DNA of 64,000 bases, from positions 10,726,001-10,790,000 of the forward strand of contig NC_088321.1 of assembly GCF_910592395.1 (NCBI RefSeq), written 5' to 3'. Source of the stretch: Lineus longissimus. Taxonomy: Eukaryota > Nemertea > Pilidiophora > Heteronemertea > Lineidae. The position numbers and the translations under genes are program-made. Under the pieces are notes generated by a model. It was not told the origin of the DNA. It saw only the letters and a list, made by a program, of their open reading frames with translations, and ran no database searches. Below, piece after piece: positions 20,607 through 34,400 of the stretch (the stretch's first letter is position 1; each line of letters opens with the position of its first letter).

Positions 20607-21650
20607 GCTGCGGCTCCGATTAGTCGCTCTTCAGTTAGTTCAACCAGCAGTGGGATTGAGGAACTCTTGAAACGCCAGAATAACATCACGGAATCTCGGG
20701 TTAAACAGAACTTGATGGCCACCTTGCCAGTGTGCTCAATACCAACATTTAGCGGCAACCCTTTGGATTACAAGTTATTCATGAGGGCTTTCGAGCATGA
20801 GGTGATGAGCAAAACGGACAGCTTTGCGGATAGGCTGTACTATCTTGAACAATACACGGCAGGTGAGGCCAAGGACATTCTACGCAGTTGTGTTCACATG
20901 AAACCTGTGGAAGAGTATAACCAGGCGCTGGCCTTGCTAAAGCATCACTTTGGTGACGAATACAGAATCACAACGTCTTATGTGGAGAAGGCCCTGAAGT
21001 GGGACACCATCCAAAACGAGGATGAAAAGGCTCTCAAAGCCTATGCGCTATTCTTGGCAACAGTTATGAATACCTTGTCTACTGAGGACAGCATGGGCCT
21101 TAATGAACTTGACCACCCCAAGAACTTGAAGGAACTTTCCACCAAGCTACCTTTAAGGATGAGGGCAGCATGGAGAAAGAGGGCAGTGGACATTCAGGAT
21201 GTACCAGGCCAAAGGGCCAGGTTCGCAGACTTTGTCAAATATGTTGATAAGGAAGCAAGGATTGCAACAGATCCTGTGTTTGGGAACATTGTATCGGCTA
21301 AATCGGATAAGCATGCAGAGGCACGTAAATCAAATACGTCTACTGCTAAACAAAGGCCTAAAGGTTCATTTGTCACGAACGTAAGTGACACAAGTAGTGG
21401 CAGTCAGGATCAGGTGAGTCCAAGGGGGCAAAGGCAAAAGAGAAACCTTGTCTCTATTGCAATGGAAATCATTTCCTGGAAGCGTGCATGACTCTGAGAT
21501 CTAAAACACAGGGGGAAAGGATAGCATTCCTCAGGTCATTAGGCATCTCCTTCAAATGTTTTGGGACTTCACATATGTCTAAGTCGTGCACCAACGAACC
21601 ATTTTCGTGCAAATTGTGCAGTGGAGCACACCCAACCGTTCTCCACAGGA
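20607..21650 (+). pseudogene. BEL/Pao gag C-terminal part and zinc knuckles
   Basis: DUF1759-type BEL gag domain (IPTFSGNPLDYKLFMRAFEH, DRLYYLEQYTAGEAKDILRS, ALALLKHHFGDEYRI). A frameshift near 21435 lies just before the zinc-finger segment CLYCNGNHFLEAC, FKCFGTSHMSKSC and FSCKLCSGAHPTVLH. This assembles the RNA-binding virus-like particle protein in intact relatives. Confidence 0.85.
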
Positions 21651-21699
21651 ATCCAGAATCAGGAACAGGGCAGAATACAGGAAATTCTGCACAAACAAC

Positions 21700-23627
21700 C
21701 GACGTCAGGAATGGGTGTACAGGAGTCAATCAAGACTGTGCGATAGCTATCATTCCAGTGAAGGTCAAGGCTGGGAGCAAGGTCTTGCTCACGTATGCCT
21801 TTCTTGACAATGGCTCTTCAGCATCATTCATGACTGAAAGGCTCATGAGTGAACTGGGAGCAAGCGGCAGGGAAATAAACCTGAGAGTTAGTACTATGAC
21901 TGACAAATCGAAAGCCGTGGTTTCACATGAGGTAAAGGGACTGGAAATAAGTGGATTAAACGGGGATTATATCCCACTCCCAGTGTTGTATACCCAGACA
22001 ACGCTGCCTATCACGAGAGAGGATATTCCAAGACCAAAGGATATCAACAGATGGCCTCATCTCAGACACGTACCAGTTACCGAAGTAGACACAGACATAG
22101 GGCTACTGATTGGCTCTAATGTTCCCAAGGCTCTCGAGCCATGGGATATAATCAAGAGTGAGGGCAATGGGCTTTATGCAGTGAAAACTGTTCTGGGGTG
22201 GACAATAAACCGTCCCCTCAATGAAACATCAAACAAAGGAACAGTGTCAATAAACAGGGTCAGTATTGACCAGGTACCTCTCGAGGAACAATTAAAGAAG
22301 TTCTACGAAACTGACTTTAGGGAAAGAACAATCGATGACAAGCCTGAATTCTCCGCCCAGGATAAGAAATTCATGGCAATGGCTGAGGCTTCAGTCACGT
22401 TGCAAGACAATAGCAAATATGAGCTTGGTTTGCCATTAAAGGACGGCACCATCATGCCCAACAACAAGCGTCAGGCCGAACAGAGGCTGGCTATGTTAAA
22501 GAAAAGGTTTCAAAGGGACGAAACGTATCATGAGGAGTATAGTCTCTTCATGGGAAATGTCCTGGAAAAGGGCTACGCAAGAGCGGTTCCAGAGAATGAA
22601 CTCGGCAGGAAAGATGGGAAGGTATGGTACCTTCCACACCATGCAGTATTCCATCCCACCAAAAAGAAGTTGAAAGAAGAGTGGTGTTCGATTGTGCAGC
22701 AAAATACAATGGAACATCACTCAATGACACGCTGCTTCAGGGTCCAACCTTACCAGTTCATTTGTCGGGACTTTGATGAGGTTTCGACAGGAAAGGGTGG
22801 CTGTGATGGCCGACATAGAGTCCATGTTCATGAGGGTGAACTTCCCCGACAACGACGCCAGCCTCTTGCGATTTCTGTGGTGGAAGGACGGTGATGTAAA
22901 CAATGACGTCTTGGAATATCAAATGAAAGTTCATTTGTTTGGTGCAACTTCCTCCCCGAGTTGCGCAAATTTCGCACTTCATCAAACAGCAAAGGACAAT
23001 GCACATAGTTATGATGCGGTAGTAACTCAGGCTTTGATGAGATCGTTCTACGTCGATGACTATCTTGACAGCAGAGGCTCTGCAGATATCGCCATACCAA
23101 TGGTTGCTGATGTTAGAGAGCTGTGTGCTAAAGGGGGGTTTCGGTTAACCAAGTGGATAAGTAACGACCGTGAGGTGCTGAAATCTATCCCAGAGGAGGA
23201 GCTTGCCAAGGGGGTGAAGGACCTGGACTTCGATCAGGACGTCCACCCATCGGAGAGAGCACTGGGAGTGAAGTGGTGCCCAGACTCAGACACCTTCGGA
23301 TTTAAAAATGCTCGATAAAAACAAGCCACCGACGAGGAGAGGCATCCTGTCATTCACTAGTTCAATCTATGATCCACTTGGACTACTTGCCCCATTCATT
23401 TTGCGCGCACGCATAATACTTCAGGAGTTATGCCAACTTAAACTAGGTTGGGACGAACCAATCCCAGAGGAGCAACAAGTGAGTTGGCAGGACTGGGTGT
23501 CAGATCTTGAGAGAGTGGTCGCCTTCAAGATAGATAGGTGCGTAAAACCCGAGAACTCAAGGACGCACAGTTACACCATTTCGCTGACGCAAGCGAAAGG
23601 GGTTATGGTACTGTTAGCTACTTGCGC
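21700..23627 (+). pseudogene. BEL/Pao pol: protease, reverse transcriptase, start of RNase H
   Basis: DUF1758 aspartic protease with AFLDNGSSASFMTERLMSEL. RT follows with [11 protein letters not shown], a frameshift near 22680, then MADIESMFMRVNFPDNDASL, LFGATSSPSCANFAL and the active site FYVDDYLDS. A shift at about 23310 leads to SSIYDPLGLLAPF, and another at about 23560 to the RNase H start HHFADASERGYGTVSYLRM, where similarity ends. At least three frameshifts; integrase missing. Confidence 0.85.
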
Positions 23628-24549
23628 ATGACGTGCAGGACGCGATATTGTGAAAATATTTTAATGCACAGCGTGTCTCAAAAAATTGTGGTTAAAAGTG
23701 AGAATGGCATGATGGTAGCCTGTTTGAGTTCTGTTGATGAATATGCTTAGTCCGACTATAATTTCTACAACTTGTGGCCAAATGACCAGATGATTTTGAG
23801 CCTTTTGATAAAGCTACTGGTAGAATAGTCATCAGACATATCAGAGTGACAGTGACTGAGTGAGTGTTATGTTATGTTATGAGACTGGAGGTATGTCATG
23901 TGTTCCACCATATCGTCATTGATATTGACCAGGAATACTATCGATTTGTGTGGATGTGCTCAAACAGTAAAGCATGAGCCATGATGCTTCACTTCCGAAC
24001 AGATCCAGGTGACTGAGATGTCTACTACTACATTGTTGGGCAATCCGGCTGATTCTTAATTCAGAAATTTCTCTGTATATCCTCTGTGAAAATAAACTTT
24101 CTCATAATGATATATCTCTTGTTTGTTTGGTAGTTTTAGTTGCCTATGTTTAGGCACTTTTTTGCCAGATTTGCCTGTAAAAGGCTGCCATAGTTCAGGA
24201 AAAGAAATCATTTACACATAATACAATGTGGATCTTCACGGTCCAAAATACCAGGGCCTACTAGTACGTGACATGGCTCAATAATAGGCATTGTCTGGTA
24301 TTTTTGGACAACCTTTCGATGGATAGTTTTTTTTCCCTGACCCAGGCCTGGGTCTGAACGGGCTTCCAAGCCATCAATGATGCTTATAAAGGGAATAGCC
24401 TCATCAGTACCCCCACAAGAGTTATTTTGTGCCAGACATCGCGCACAGAACTTACCATCATCTCATTTTTAAAGTTGCTGTATCAGTAAAAGATAATACC
24501 AAAAAGCTGATAAAGTATGTATTTTGAGCAGCATGACCAATGCCAGTGT
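23628..24549. other. Gene-free stretch downstream of the BEL remnant
   Basis: No recognisable gene or repeat with clear ends. Confidence 0.45.
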
Positions 24550-25140
24550 TATATGAGGCGCCATGTGGGACTTTAATTGTTTCCCTAAATTATTTCAAAT
24601 AATGTCATTGTTTCAAACAAAAAATGAACAAATCAGAAATTATTTCATCCAATAAAGTACGTTTTAGAAACAATTATTTTGTATTCAAACCAGCGTTTTT
24701 ATTTTTTAAACCATCGGTATTTTCAAACCAGGAAAACATACACAAATTGTTTCCATACCATAGTAGTTCTGCAAATCCATGGTTTGGAAACCATACCAAG
24801 TTATCCTTTTTATTATTTCAAACCATGTGGATTCGCAAAGTCATTATTTCAATGGTTTACAAACCACGAATATGTGCGTAAAACATTCTTTGCATCCCAT
24901 GAAAAATTGTATACGCTACAAACTTGTGGTATGCATATAATTGTTTTACGCAGCCACGGGCGCCATGTGGGAATTCAATTATTTGCCAACACGATATGAA
25001 ATAATGGCCTTATTTCAAACCATATATATAAAGTACATTTCATTCTATGAAACAAGCATATTCTTTGCATCCCATGAAAAACAGCCAAAAATCATTGTTT
25101 CATCCCATGAAAATTGTTTCATCCCATGAAAAGTTGCGGA
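24550..25140 (+). repeat. Degenerate array of AAACCAT and CATCCCATGAAA motifs
   Basis: More than ten variants of TTTCAAACCAT and five of CATCCCATGAAAA are scattered over 550 bases. GGCGCCATGTGGGA followed by AATTRTTT occurs twice (24555 and 24959), suggesting an old ~400-bp duplication. No coding frame. It lies immediately upstream of the HECT gene. Confidence 0.55.
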
Positions 25141-25227
25141 ATAATGGTTTGATGGTTTGCATTTTCATGGTGGGCAGACGGATGTGCAGTAGACTCGTTG
25201 TTATTGGTACAAGCGACGAAGCCGTCC

Positions 25228-28200
25228 ATGCGAACGAGGTTCGCAATTATTTGGTTCGCACGCTTTTCGAAAATAGAGGAGAATGTCGTTCGAATGGCAC
25301 AGCAGGCTGTTGCTGCCGCTCTTATGCCGCTGCTACAGCAAACCGGGCAGCGTGAAAGTGAAACAACGGCAACTGCGAGTGCTAGTGTGCCCATGGTGAG
25401 TTGTTCAATGGTTTTTCAGCTTGTCGGTAGACAGTCTGCACCGTCTCGGTTTTCCGAGAATAGGTTTATCATTGTGGACGCCCTGGTTATGCATTGCCTG
25501 GTATGGTACTAGGTCAGGTATGGTAGGCCTAGGCCTATACTACATATACAGGAGGCCCAAGGGCCCTCCTAGGTGATGGCAGTATGAACCCCTTTTGAAG
25601 TCGGCCACTGGTCTCTTACATTGGATGGCGCAGCGATGACCACTGTGTAGGCCTACATGCTGCTATATGCACGCATATGATGTAGTTCACTTGCACAATA
25701 TAAACGAAGTACACCAACGTGCACCACCAAAAGGCGATTCTATCTTAAGACTTAAGAGTTATATAACCATCTGTCTTGCCTTCATGTGCAGTTAACCTGA
25801 ACATAACGTCATGCCTACATACATGCACATACCGTACGCTAATGATCTGGTGTGAATGTACTTTTTAAATTTTTTTCAGGCTCACGGAGTTCCACTACCA
25901 CAGAGTTCCACAACCCATGGCGTTGACAATGGCTTAGGCCTACTGCCATCGAGTTTTATGAACCGCGGGAGGGGTTCAGCAGCAGCAAAGAAGCGAAGGA
26001 CTACAGCAGGCAAAGGAAAGGCACAAGTTGTGGTGAAGGATGTGGTTTGCATCCCCAAGCACAAATTTTTTCCCAACATGGCCGTTCTGAAAGGCTCGGC
26101 ACGAGGAGAATATGCTGAAATGGGACTGAGCGGGAAAATTTCGTTCAGCTCCCACTGCATGAAAGAAGAGATGGAGGCTCAGGTTAAAAGCATATTCTGC
26201 AGGCAGTTTAACCTGTCAGCCTCAGAAACCTTTGCCTATGAATATCTTTGGTAAGTTTAGCATTATCAATGCAACACAATGAAAAACTATGTTCAATTTG
26301 CTGTAACCAAAGGCCAGAACTAGAAATGTTGCCAAAGTTGGCCGATTTCGTCGTTAGTTGTTCTGAATTTTTTAAAAAATTGTCTGGTTACAGAGGTCAG
26401 TCAATTGCTCCCTCTGAAAAATTATGAAAATTGGATTGATTTAAAAAAAAATGCATTTCCCCACAATTTCAGTAAAAGGTCAAATATGGCAAATATTGAA
26501 ATTCATAGATTTTACTGCCTGGGGTCCTTGATGTTTCTTTCTGAGGCTATATGCAAGGTGGTCAACACCATCAGAGATGACTAGTGTATTCAGCAGTGAT
26601 TGTCTGCCAGGCTTTTTATTTTGGAAATAATTTAGTTTATAATTGACTTTTGAAAACAGATGGTTTGGTCTGCCATTAATAGGCGGGAGAGGGGGGCACT
26701 CCTTCTGGATCCATGCCTGGAAATATCTTTTGTTTTACAACACCTTTGAGGGGCAGCGACCAAGGCTAAATTACCACTGTTTCTGTTGGAAAAGTTTGCA
26801 TGTTTATTGTGGTATCAGCCTGTACAGTCTCATTTTATATGTGCAGTTAAAAATTGATTCATTCACCTTTCCAGTATTCTTCCGGGAACCCGAAAGTTAG
26901 GCAGGCCAAATGTCTCCACCAATTTTGTGTGGAACGGAAATGAGGTGCTCTCTATTATAGGACAGGGGGCTTTTTATATTATGGCGAACACCCCGTTCCC
27001 AGAAGCTGAGAGCAAGGCGAGCAACTAATGAAGTAAGTTATTTCTTTTAGGATAATCCATCAGTATAAATGTTCGCTTTATAAAATAGGTCTCCAGCCAT
27101 AAATTTATTCAGCAAAGGTGTACTGGCATCTGTCTCTTGTGTCCTGTTTCAAACAGTGGCACCTTTGTTATCCGCTAGGGCTATGAACTTTAAACTGTGT
27201 GAAGTGACTTTTGATGTTATACTGAATTTTGGTACGATATCATCTGATTGTAGACTTGGCCACCAGGCGATCATTCATAAGTGAAAACCTATAGAGTGTG
27301 ATATCTTGCTGAGTTCTATTTCTAAGCTGCTCAGAGTTTGAAGCACTTGATTGCATACCCCTTACGTATTGTGTTCCATATACTTATTTAGGGTTCCTTC
27401 ATAGAAACTGATGAAGATGATGATGATGACTTCCTGGCACCAGCTTTTACTGTTAGGAGTAGGACAAGGATGACTGCAGCCGCTCAACAATCGCCCGTCA
27501 TGCCTGTGCTTACTGCCATGCCTGCGGTGAATGTCAGGCCTGCGGTGACTGCCACGCCTGAGGTGAATGCTACACCCGAGACCACAAGGTATGGTATCAT
27601 TTATACAAGTAGTATATTATGTGCTCACATGCGGCGGGCAAATAGCTACCTAACTTCAAAGAACATGTAGAAGCTCGCTAGCTGTCTCCTCCACAATATA
27701 CTTTTTAGTTACGTACTGATTGGTTCCAATTTTACCTTTGTCAGAATTTCGATGGTCCATTCTGTTGGCATATCAAAATTGAACAAGAGGCCCAAGGGCC
27801 TGGCGCTCAGCTGAAATATATGAACATGGAAAGTACCCGATAGATCTCTTTCAACCTCAGTTTTGTCAATATATCAGGCAAACATACCAAAGTAAAAAGA
27901 CTTTTAAATGGTGACAAATATGCCACTTATTAGTCAAATCTAAGTGCCTGAGCCAGGCTGACCTTGAAAAGTAGGTCAAATAGAAAGCCCATGTGATATC
28001 ATGTAAAGGAGACTTATTGTACACCAACCATAAAATTCATGTCACTCTGGATACAGCAAAGGCTTTAAAATAGAAAAAAAAAACCAAGATGGCCGCCCAC
28101 CAAATTATTCAAAAAAGTAAAGAAAATGTATCAAACTACTCTTAGTAGTTTCAAGACCTACATGCATGCGGTCCTTCTCAACTTTATTTCAAGCTTCTAT

Positions 28201-28380
28201 CTGCTTGAATAAAGCGCCAAAAAATTGTTTTGTGATTTAGGCTTTTTGCCCCCTGGTGGCCAAACTGTTAATCCTGCCGGACCCACACTTGGTCTATTCA
28301 GGAGTCCTGAAGGGTCTAAATGGCTTATAGGGAAAATCTATCGCCTATCCGCCATAGTTTTGAAACGTGCCTGTTTAACG

Positions 28381-28423
<43 letters not shown>

Positions 28424-31400
28424 GGACATTCATTCTACCATTTACTCATATGAATAGCTCAGCTTGTCAGCTGAGCTAAAAAATCAATGTAATTGCAAAC
28501 ATTTTCTATATTTCCAGGAATATCCCGGATTTTAACTTTGACACTTATAATGTCACAGATTTCATGTAAGTACAATGTACATTTACCAATTGTCTTGTGG
28601 AGACTTCACCATGAAGTTAAATTAATCATCCTTCAGCAAAACATTTGTCATGGACGTTTTCAAAAGTCAGCACAGGCAGTTAAAGACATGTTTGTTTCAG
28701 GACCACTCTAATAGGGAAGGGTAGTGCCTTGTTGTTGTCTCCTGTTCATTATCAATAAGTTTTCAATAAGTCAAATTACAACAATGGGGAGTTAAATCAT
28801 TTTTTTATCGTCAGTTCTATTCTATTTAGGTCTTTCACTCAGATCTGATCTTTTTCAAAATTTCTGAAATCACTCTCACTCTCAGATCTTGTTTAAATAA
28901 TTGTTTATTTGGGTGAGAAGTGTGGAGCTAATATACCAAATTAAAAAGTGGTATTCCCTCTGTTTTCAGCCCAATGGAATTTTTGGATGATCCTGAAGCA
29001 GCAGTGGACCAGGCAGTACAGAACAGTATGATAAATGCTGATGACGTGTCAACTATACCCGATGAAGAGGACCCAAAGTAGGAATACTTCAGCTCACCTT
29101 TTTTGCTCACCATAGGGGAGTCTTAAATACTGCAATTTCTGTTGTACTCTGTATCCTGTTTGAAAAAAAATGTCGCACAAGCTAAGATTTTAAACATGGT
29201 ACACATGTACACATCTAGGTCAGATGACCTCGGACATATCTAATTTTGGTTCCATCTGATTCTTGACTTGGCCAATAGAGGGCCAAAAGTGAAAACACAG
29301 AAAGTGTCATAAGTCCTGAACTAATGACTGTATCATCTCCAATTTTTTATCACATATACTTCTAGTTTTAAGATACAGTAATGATACCCGAGGTTTTGAT
29401 AAGTCCCTCGCAAGGATTCATCACGTATAATACAGGTTTTCAATTTGACATACTTTTTTAAGGTCACAGATCAAAGCTCACCTATTCATGTAATATCAGG
29501 AATAAAAAACCAATGGATATTTATTCTTGAATAATTGAAATATTGAAATATTCCTAGTATCATACATAAATTACCTTACAGTGAGCACAGTGGCCCCTAG
29601 CCGTTTCATATTCATACCTAACTTTGTTTACACAAACCCCAAGGGAGCTGCTCTTGTAAGTTCTGCTATGGCTTGGAGTTGTATTCTTAGACATACTGTC
29701 TCATCAGCAAGCAGGTGCATTCAATTTCAATTCAGTTTTCGAAGATGGATATGGCTGGTTATGCCCTTGTTACTCTAATCTTTTAAAATTACTTCTTCCT
29801 TTTTCAGTGAAACATCTGCAGAAGTTATAGAAGGGAAACTGCGGGCTCATGCATCGACAGTTGTTATTGGACCAACTCGCCCTCTCGTAGTCTCCCGGAG
29901 CTCAGTTTGGGCCTCATCCCTCCCCTATTTCCGGAGAAAGGCCTTTTTCAATGGGATGGGGGACATAAGTATGACGTTTGGTCACGATGAGGCGATAGAG
30001 GACGCCCAAGACCTCGGTGGGCCCAAGAGGGAGTATTTTCGCCTCCTGTTGAAGGCCACTGTCAACGACAGTGGCATGCTTGATGGTAAGATTCTTGCAT
30101 TTTACTTGAGACTTTGAAGTTCCATTTGGTGCTCTATCTAGTATCTATGTTTTTTCCTGGCTATCCTGGCCATTAATGCACCAGTCCAGTGCTTTTGCTT
30201 ATTATGCCCCCGCTCAACGAAGTTGAGATGTGGGCATTATGTTCTCAGCTGGTTTCCGCGTCCGCACTCTATTCCGCTGTATAACTCAAGAACCACATGC
30301 CTGGCAGACTTGAAATTTTTGTGGCATTAAGGGCTAGGGTCTCGAAGGTTCCCTATCGATTTTGGGCCCGATCCAAAATCCAAGATGGCCGCCAGGCCCC
30401 CGACCTGGTTTTTCGCATTCCGCCCCATAACTCAAGAACCTTGTTACGGCATATCGCCTTTAAGTAATGTTGGAGAGCCACATCGCGGCATATTGCCTTT
30501 AATTATTGTTGACGTCAGCGCCACTTATATTAGCCCGTGCGCTTTCCGCCATTGTGTTTTCCCGGTACAAAACCTTGCGGTTTTTGCCGATGTAGAAGAA
30601 GTCAAATTTAAGGCTAATTGTTCAGAAAAGAGTAGCCTAAAACAGAGGTATGTCAAGATGAATATGTATAGCAACATTAAGTGGCGTAATTTGCCCAAAA
30701 TGATTAGATCAGTGCTGTAAAACTGTGTCCAACGACAGCGGACGTCTTGTAAAAGGTTAAGACACATGTACCTATCTACCACGCCCAATGTCAAGGCATT
30801 GTAGTATCAAAATCGTGGCCAGGTTCAATGTTTTTCATATCAGCGTTTTAGAGAGGACATTGTGTCCCTTTGTAGCCCATTTAAAAGCTAGTCTGACAGA
30901 GTTATTTGTCTTTGCATATTGGAGTGAAGACTTTCTCCTTAGTACCGTTGAGTGTTCTCAGGTGGCAGCACCTTGTGGTGGTGTCTTCCAGTTGTCTAAT
31001 TCTTGTGTCCTGCTAGCTGGACTTTGTAGCCTTTATATATTCATTGTGGAGATGTTAGACAAGTTAAACTGATGTCCTGGGATTTTGGGGATAATTTGGC
31101 TTACTTTGGGGTGAAGTTTTTGGTGGAGACATTGTCACAACCTGGGACGCTGGGTTGTCACAACCTGTCTTCACGCTCATGTACACTTACATTGTACATC
31201 TATATCTTGTCTGGCATCTCTGATGTTCTTGGTTATTTGCTAAAAAGACTAAGAAGTCCTTCCCATTTTGTATTTTCAGTTTTTACGTGAACCTGGTGTA
31301 GTCAGTCGAAAGATGTACCTGTAACTGTGAATCTGCTGTACCTGACAAAACTACACGGTGATACGCTATTAAACTAAAGAGAAGGATCTTTAGACACGTC

Positions 31401-34400
31401 ATTCGTCTTCTGTTCATGGATGTGACTGTCTCTTACATGGATGATCCTAAGCTGAGAAGTGCATCGCCGCCACAAACCTAGTGAGTGACTGACCTGAAAC
31501 TTATGTGGTGTCATGACCTAGTGTAAGGGAGGTTCCCTATCGATTTTGGGCGCGACCCAAAATCCAAGAATGCCGCCAGGCCTTGACTTGGTTTTTTGCA
31601 TTTTGCCCCAAAACTCAAGAACTGAGTCAATGACAGACCTGAAACTTCAGTAGTGGCAAAAATCATCAATCCTTTGATGGCTGGTTACTATCACAAGAAA
31701 ACCCTTTCTACGGCAACCACTGCCTCCACACCAGTTATGATGCCATCATCAATCTTATGACATCTGCTTACTATCACCAGGAAACCCTTTTTCCAACAAT
31801 CACTGCCTCCACAACTACTCTCCGAATAAAAAGTTACAATCCAATGCTCATTCCTGTAACGGCTGATTACTGTAACAATAAAACTGTTCCTCCGATGAAA
31901 ACTGTTCACACTAGCTAAATTCATTACTACCAGTATAACTACTTTTTCATTTCCTTCAACCGTACTACCATTCAAAACATGCCCACTCAGCGAGGCATAC
32001 ATTGCGATTCACACGAATCGCGTTATGTCTAGTTTTCTGATTTACATGACCCCTGGCTATTACATTGGCACATATATTAAGCCGAACAGCAGTTTTGGGG
32101 CTTAAGTTGAGACCCCCACCACCACCACAACCATTGCAAAATTAGACAATTGTATTTTCATCATTCTATTTTCAGCAACATCAAATGGTATGACCCTCAG
32201 TTACAGCATAAATGCTGTTAAGGATGGTCTATACCAAATTCTGGGGAAAGTTTTGGCGATGGTTGTTGTTCTGGGTGGTCAAGCCCCAGCCATGTTCACC
32301 CCAGCAATCGCCCGATATCTTGCATTTGGTGATATATCTCTAGTCGGGGCTAGTGTAGATGATGTGCCCATTTCTGAGATTAGGATGGATCTGAAGAAGG
32401 TATGGTACACAGGCAAAAGTGTCCATGCATGGATCACTGATGGGCCCATGGATGGATCTATGACGATTATCACAAACCACGTTTTACATCGGATCCCATG
32501 GACTATCCATTGATGGCCCATGGATTATCCATTGATGGCCCATGGACTATCCATGGATGGGAGTTCCATCATAGGACCAATGACGGTGGGTCCCATAAAA
32601 ATGAACGTATGCGGCAAAGTACAAACCCATTTGAGTAATAGTCTTCAGAATTATGGAAAATATGGATAGTTCACCTATTCTGATATAAATTCTTTGATGA
32701 CCCATCAAAAAAATTATTACGGATTCCATCCATGGATCAATGATGTGCCCATGGTAGATACGACCATGGGTTCAATGTATGGATCTATGATGGGGATTTT
32801 CCATCATCTATCCATGGATGGAACGTTGATGATTAATCACCATCATAGATCAATGCATGGAAACTTTTGCTTGTGTATAGGTGCATATACATGTATTTTG
32901 GTTTTAGAGTTTGAAAGAATCTTAACAATAACTCGTGTGCAGCTGTTATATGTATTTTACTGATGTCAACTATAAAAATGCATTGCCTTGTTGTACATGT
33001 ACATGTATTTTAGCTCCTCTCTTAAATTTGTTTCAAGGCTATAGATATTAGAGATATAGTTAATGCCTAATATGGAAGGAGTTCGAAAGCATTTAATAAA
33101 ATCAGATTATTCATGTGTTAATTTGAGAATTAGCCTTGGTTTTGGTCAACATTGAATTTTTGCTCCACCTGAGTGGTTTTGGTGTGAGAGCCAATACCTC
33201 ATCCAGTTCAGTATCAATCCCATGAACCTCACATGCTTACTTTTTTCAGATTGTGGCTGCTGAAACAGCCAGTGATTTTGATGCTATCCTGGCAGAGGCC
33301 GACTGGCGTTTCGGGGTGAAGGGCCTGCAGACAGTTGTCAAGTTTGAGAAGAAAAATGTGTATGTTGACAATGTCACATCATTTTATGGAATACTGGACA
33401 ACCAGTCGTTGCTTGATGAGGTCATCCAAGGGTTAAAGTACTATGGTGTAAGTAGTTAATTCCAATGAACAAAAATTATTTACTTAACATTACAGGTGCT
33501 AAAATATTTATGATGCCGACTGATGTGACTTTAAATTTATAACACAGGAAATTTTGATGAGAAATTTTAACCATTTCAAATGAGGCGTCTGTGGCATGTT
33601 TCTTATACTTGGGCTTTTGCACGTGTAAGCAGGGGTTGGGTAGGATGACAACTGACAGCAAATTTGGTCAGTTTTGCAACCAGGAATGTGTATAAAAAGT
33701 GTGGCCATTTCATTTTCTTCATTTTTACCTACATTCTACTCAATAGGACTACTAGGTATGACGTCATTTCGGTAGCGAAATTTATGTAGAAAAACCCCCT
33801 CAAATATCAAAATGTGTAATTATTTTGGTGAGAACTATTTTAACTAATCGCGCTACCACTGCACGACCTTGTCACTTTCACCATTGATATTAGAGGGACT
33901 GTGTCCTCTCGTCCCCATAGCCCCTCTAATGCATTTGAATTAACATGACCCTGGGAGCTTGCACAAAAACTTTAAGAGCCTCTCCCGATAAGACAGTAAA
34001 GCACATGATCCTATGTACAAAGCATTGTTTAGTAAAGTTTGATTATCAATTTCAGGTGCTGGGCCTCATCCGCAATCAGCCTTCATTGAGGTGCCTGTTT
34101 GAGTACAAAAAAGATGCCCAAATCACAGCAGTAGGGCTGATCCAGGTTTTCAAGCCTATGCTCTCTGTCCTTGGTAATCATAGGAGGGAAACTGAGCAGT
34201 CACTAATGGACAGATTTAAGCAATTTGTCTTCAAAATTGAAGGTAACTATAACATTATATTGTATCTACTATATTCTCACTCGTTCAATTACACCCTCAT
34301 TTATTCTATAAAAAAGTGAAGGATTATAAAGAGAGGGTGACTTGGATCCTCTTATAAAGATGGGGAGTTTTGGTTGCCTGGTAAAAAACCTAAGGCAGGA

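Larger units (their letters stand above)
18178..23627 (+). mobile_element. BEL/Pao retrotransposon, decayed and 3'-truncated
   Basis: Gag, CCHC zinc knuckles, aspartic protease, reverse transcriptase and the first part of RNase H appear in order on one strand, with several frameshifts. Integrase and a 3' LTR are absent. The gag is interrupted by a 1474-bp inverted-LTR Gypsy unit (18306-19779) and by about 550 bases of non-coding sequence (20090-20600). Confidence 0.88.

Noticed and set aside
28381-28421. GACA array as a possible CRISPR-like array
   Set aside because: Simple 4-bp microsatellite without spacers, in a eukaryotic intron.
32190-32521. ORF reading past HECT exon 8 into the MITE
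   Set aside because: The extension is intron/MITE sequence; the exon ends at 32399.
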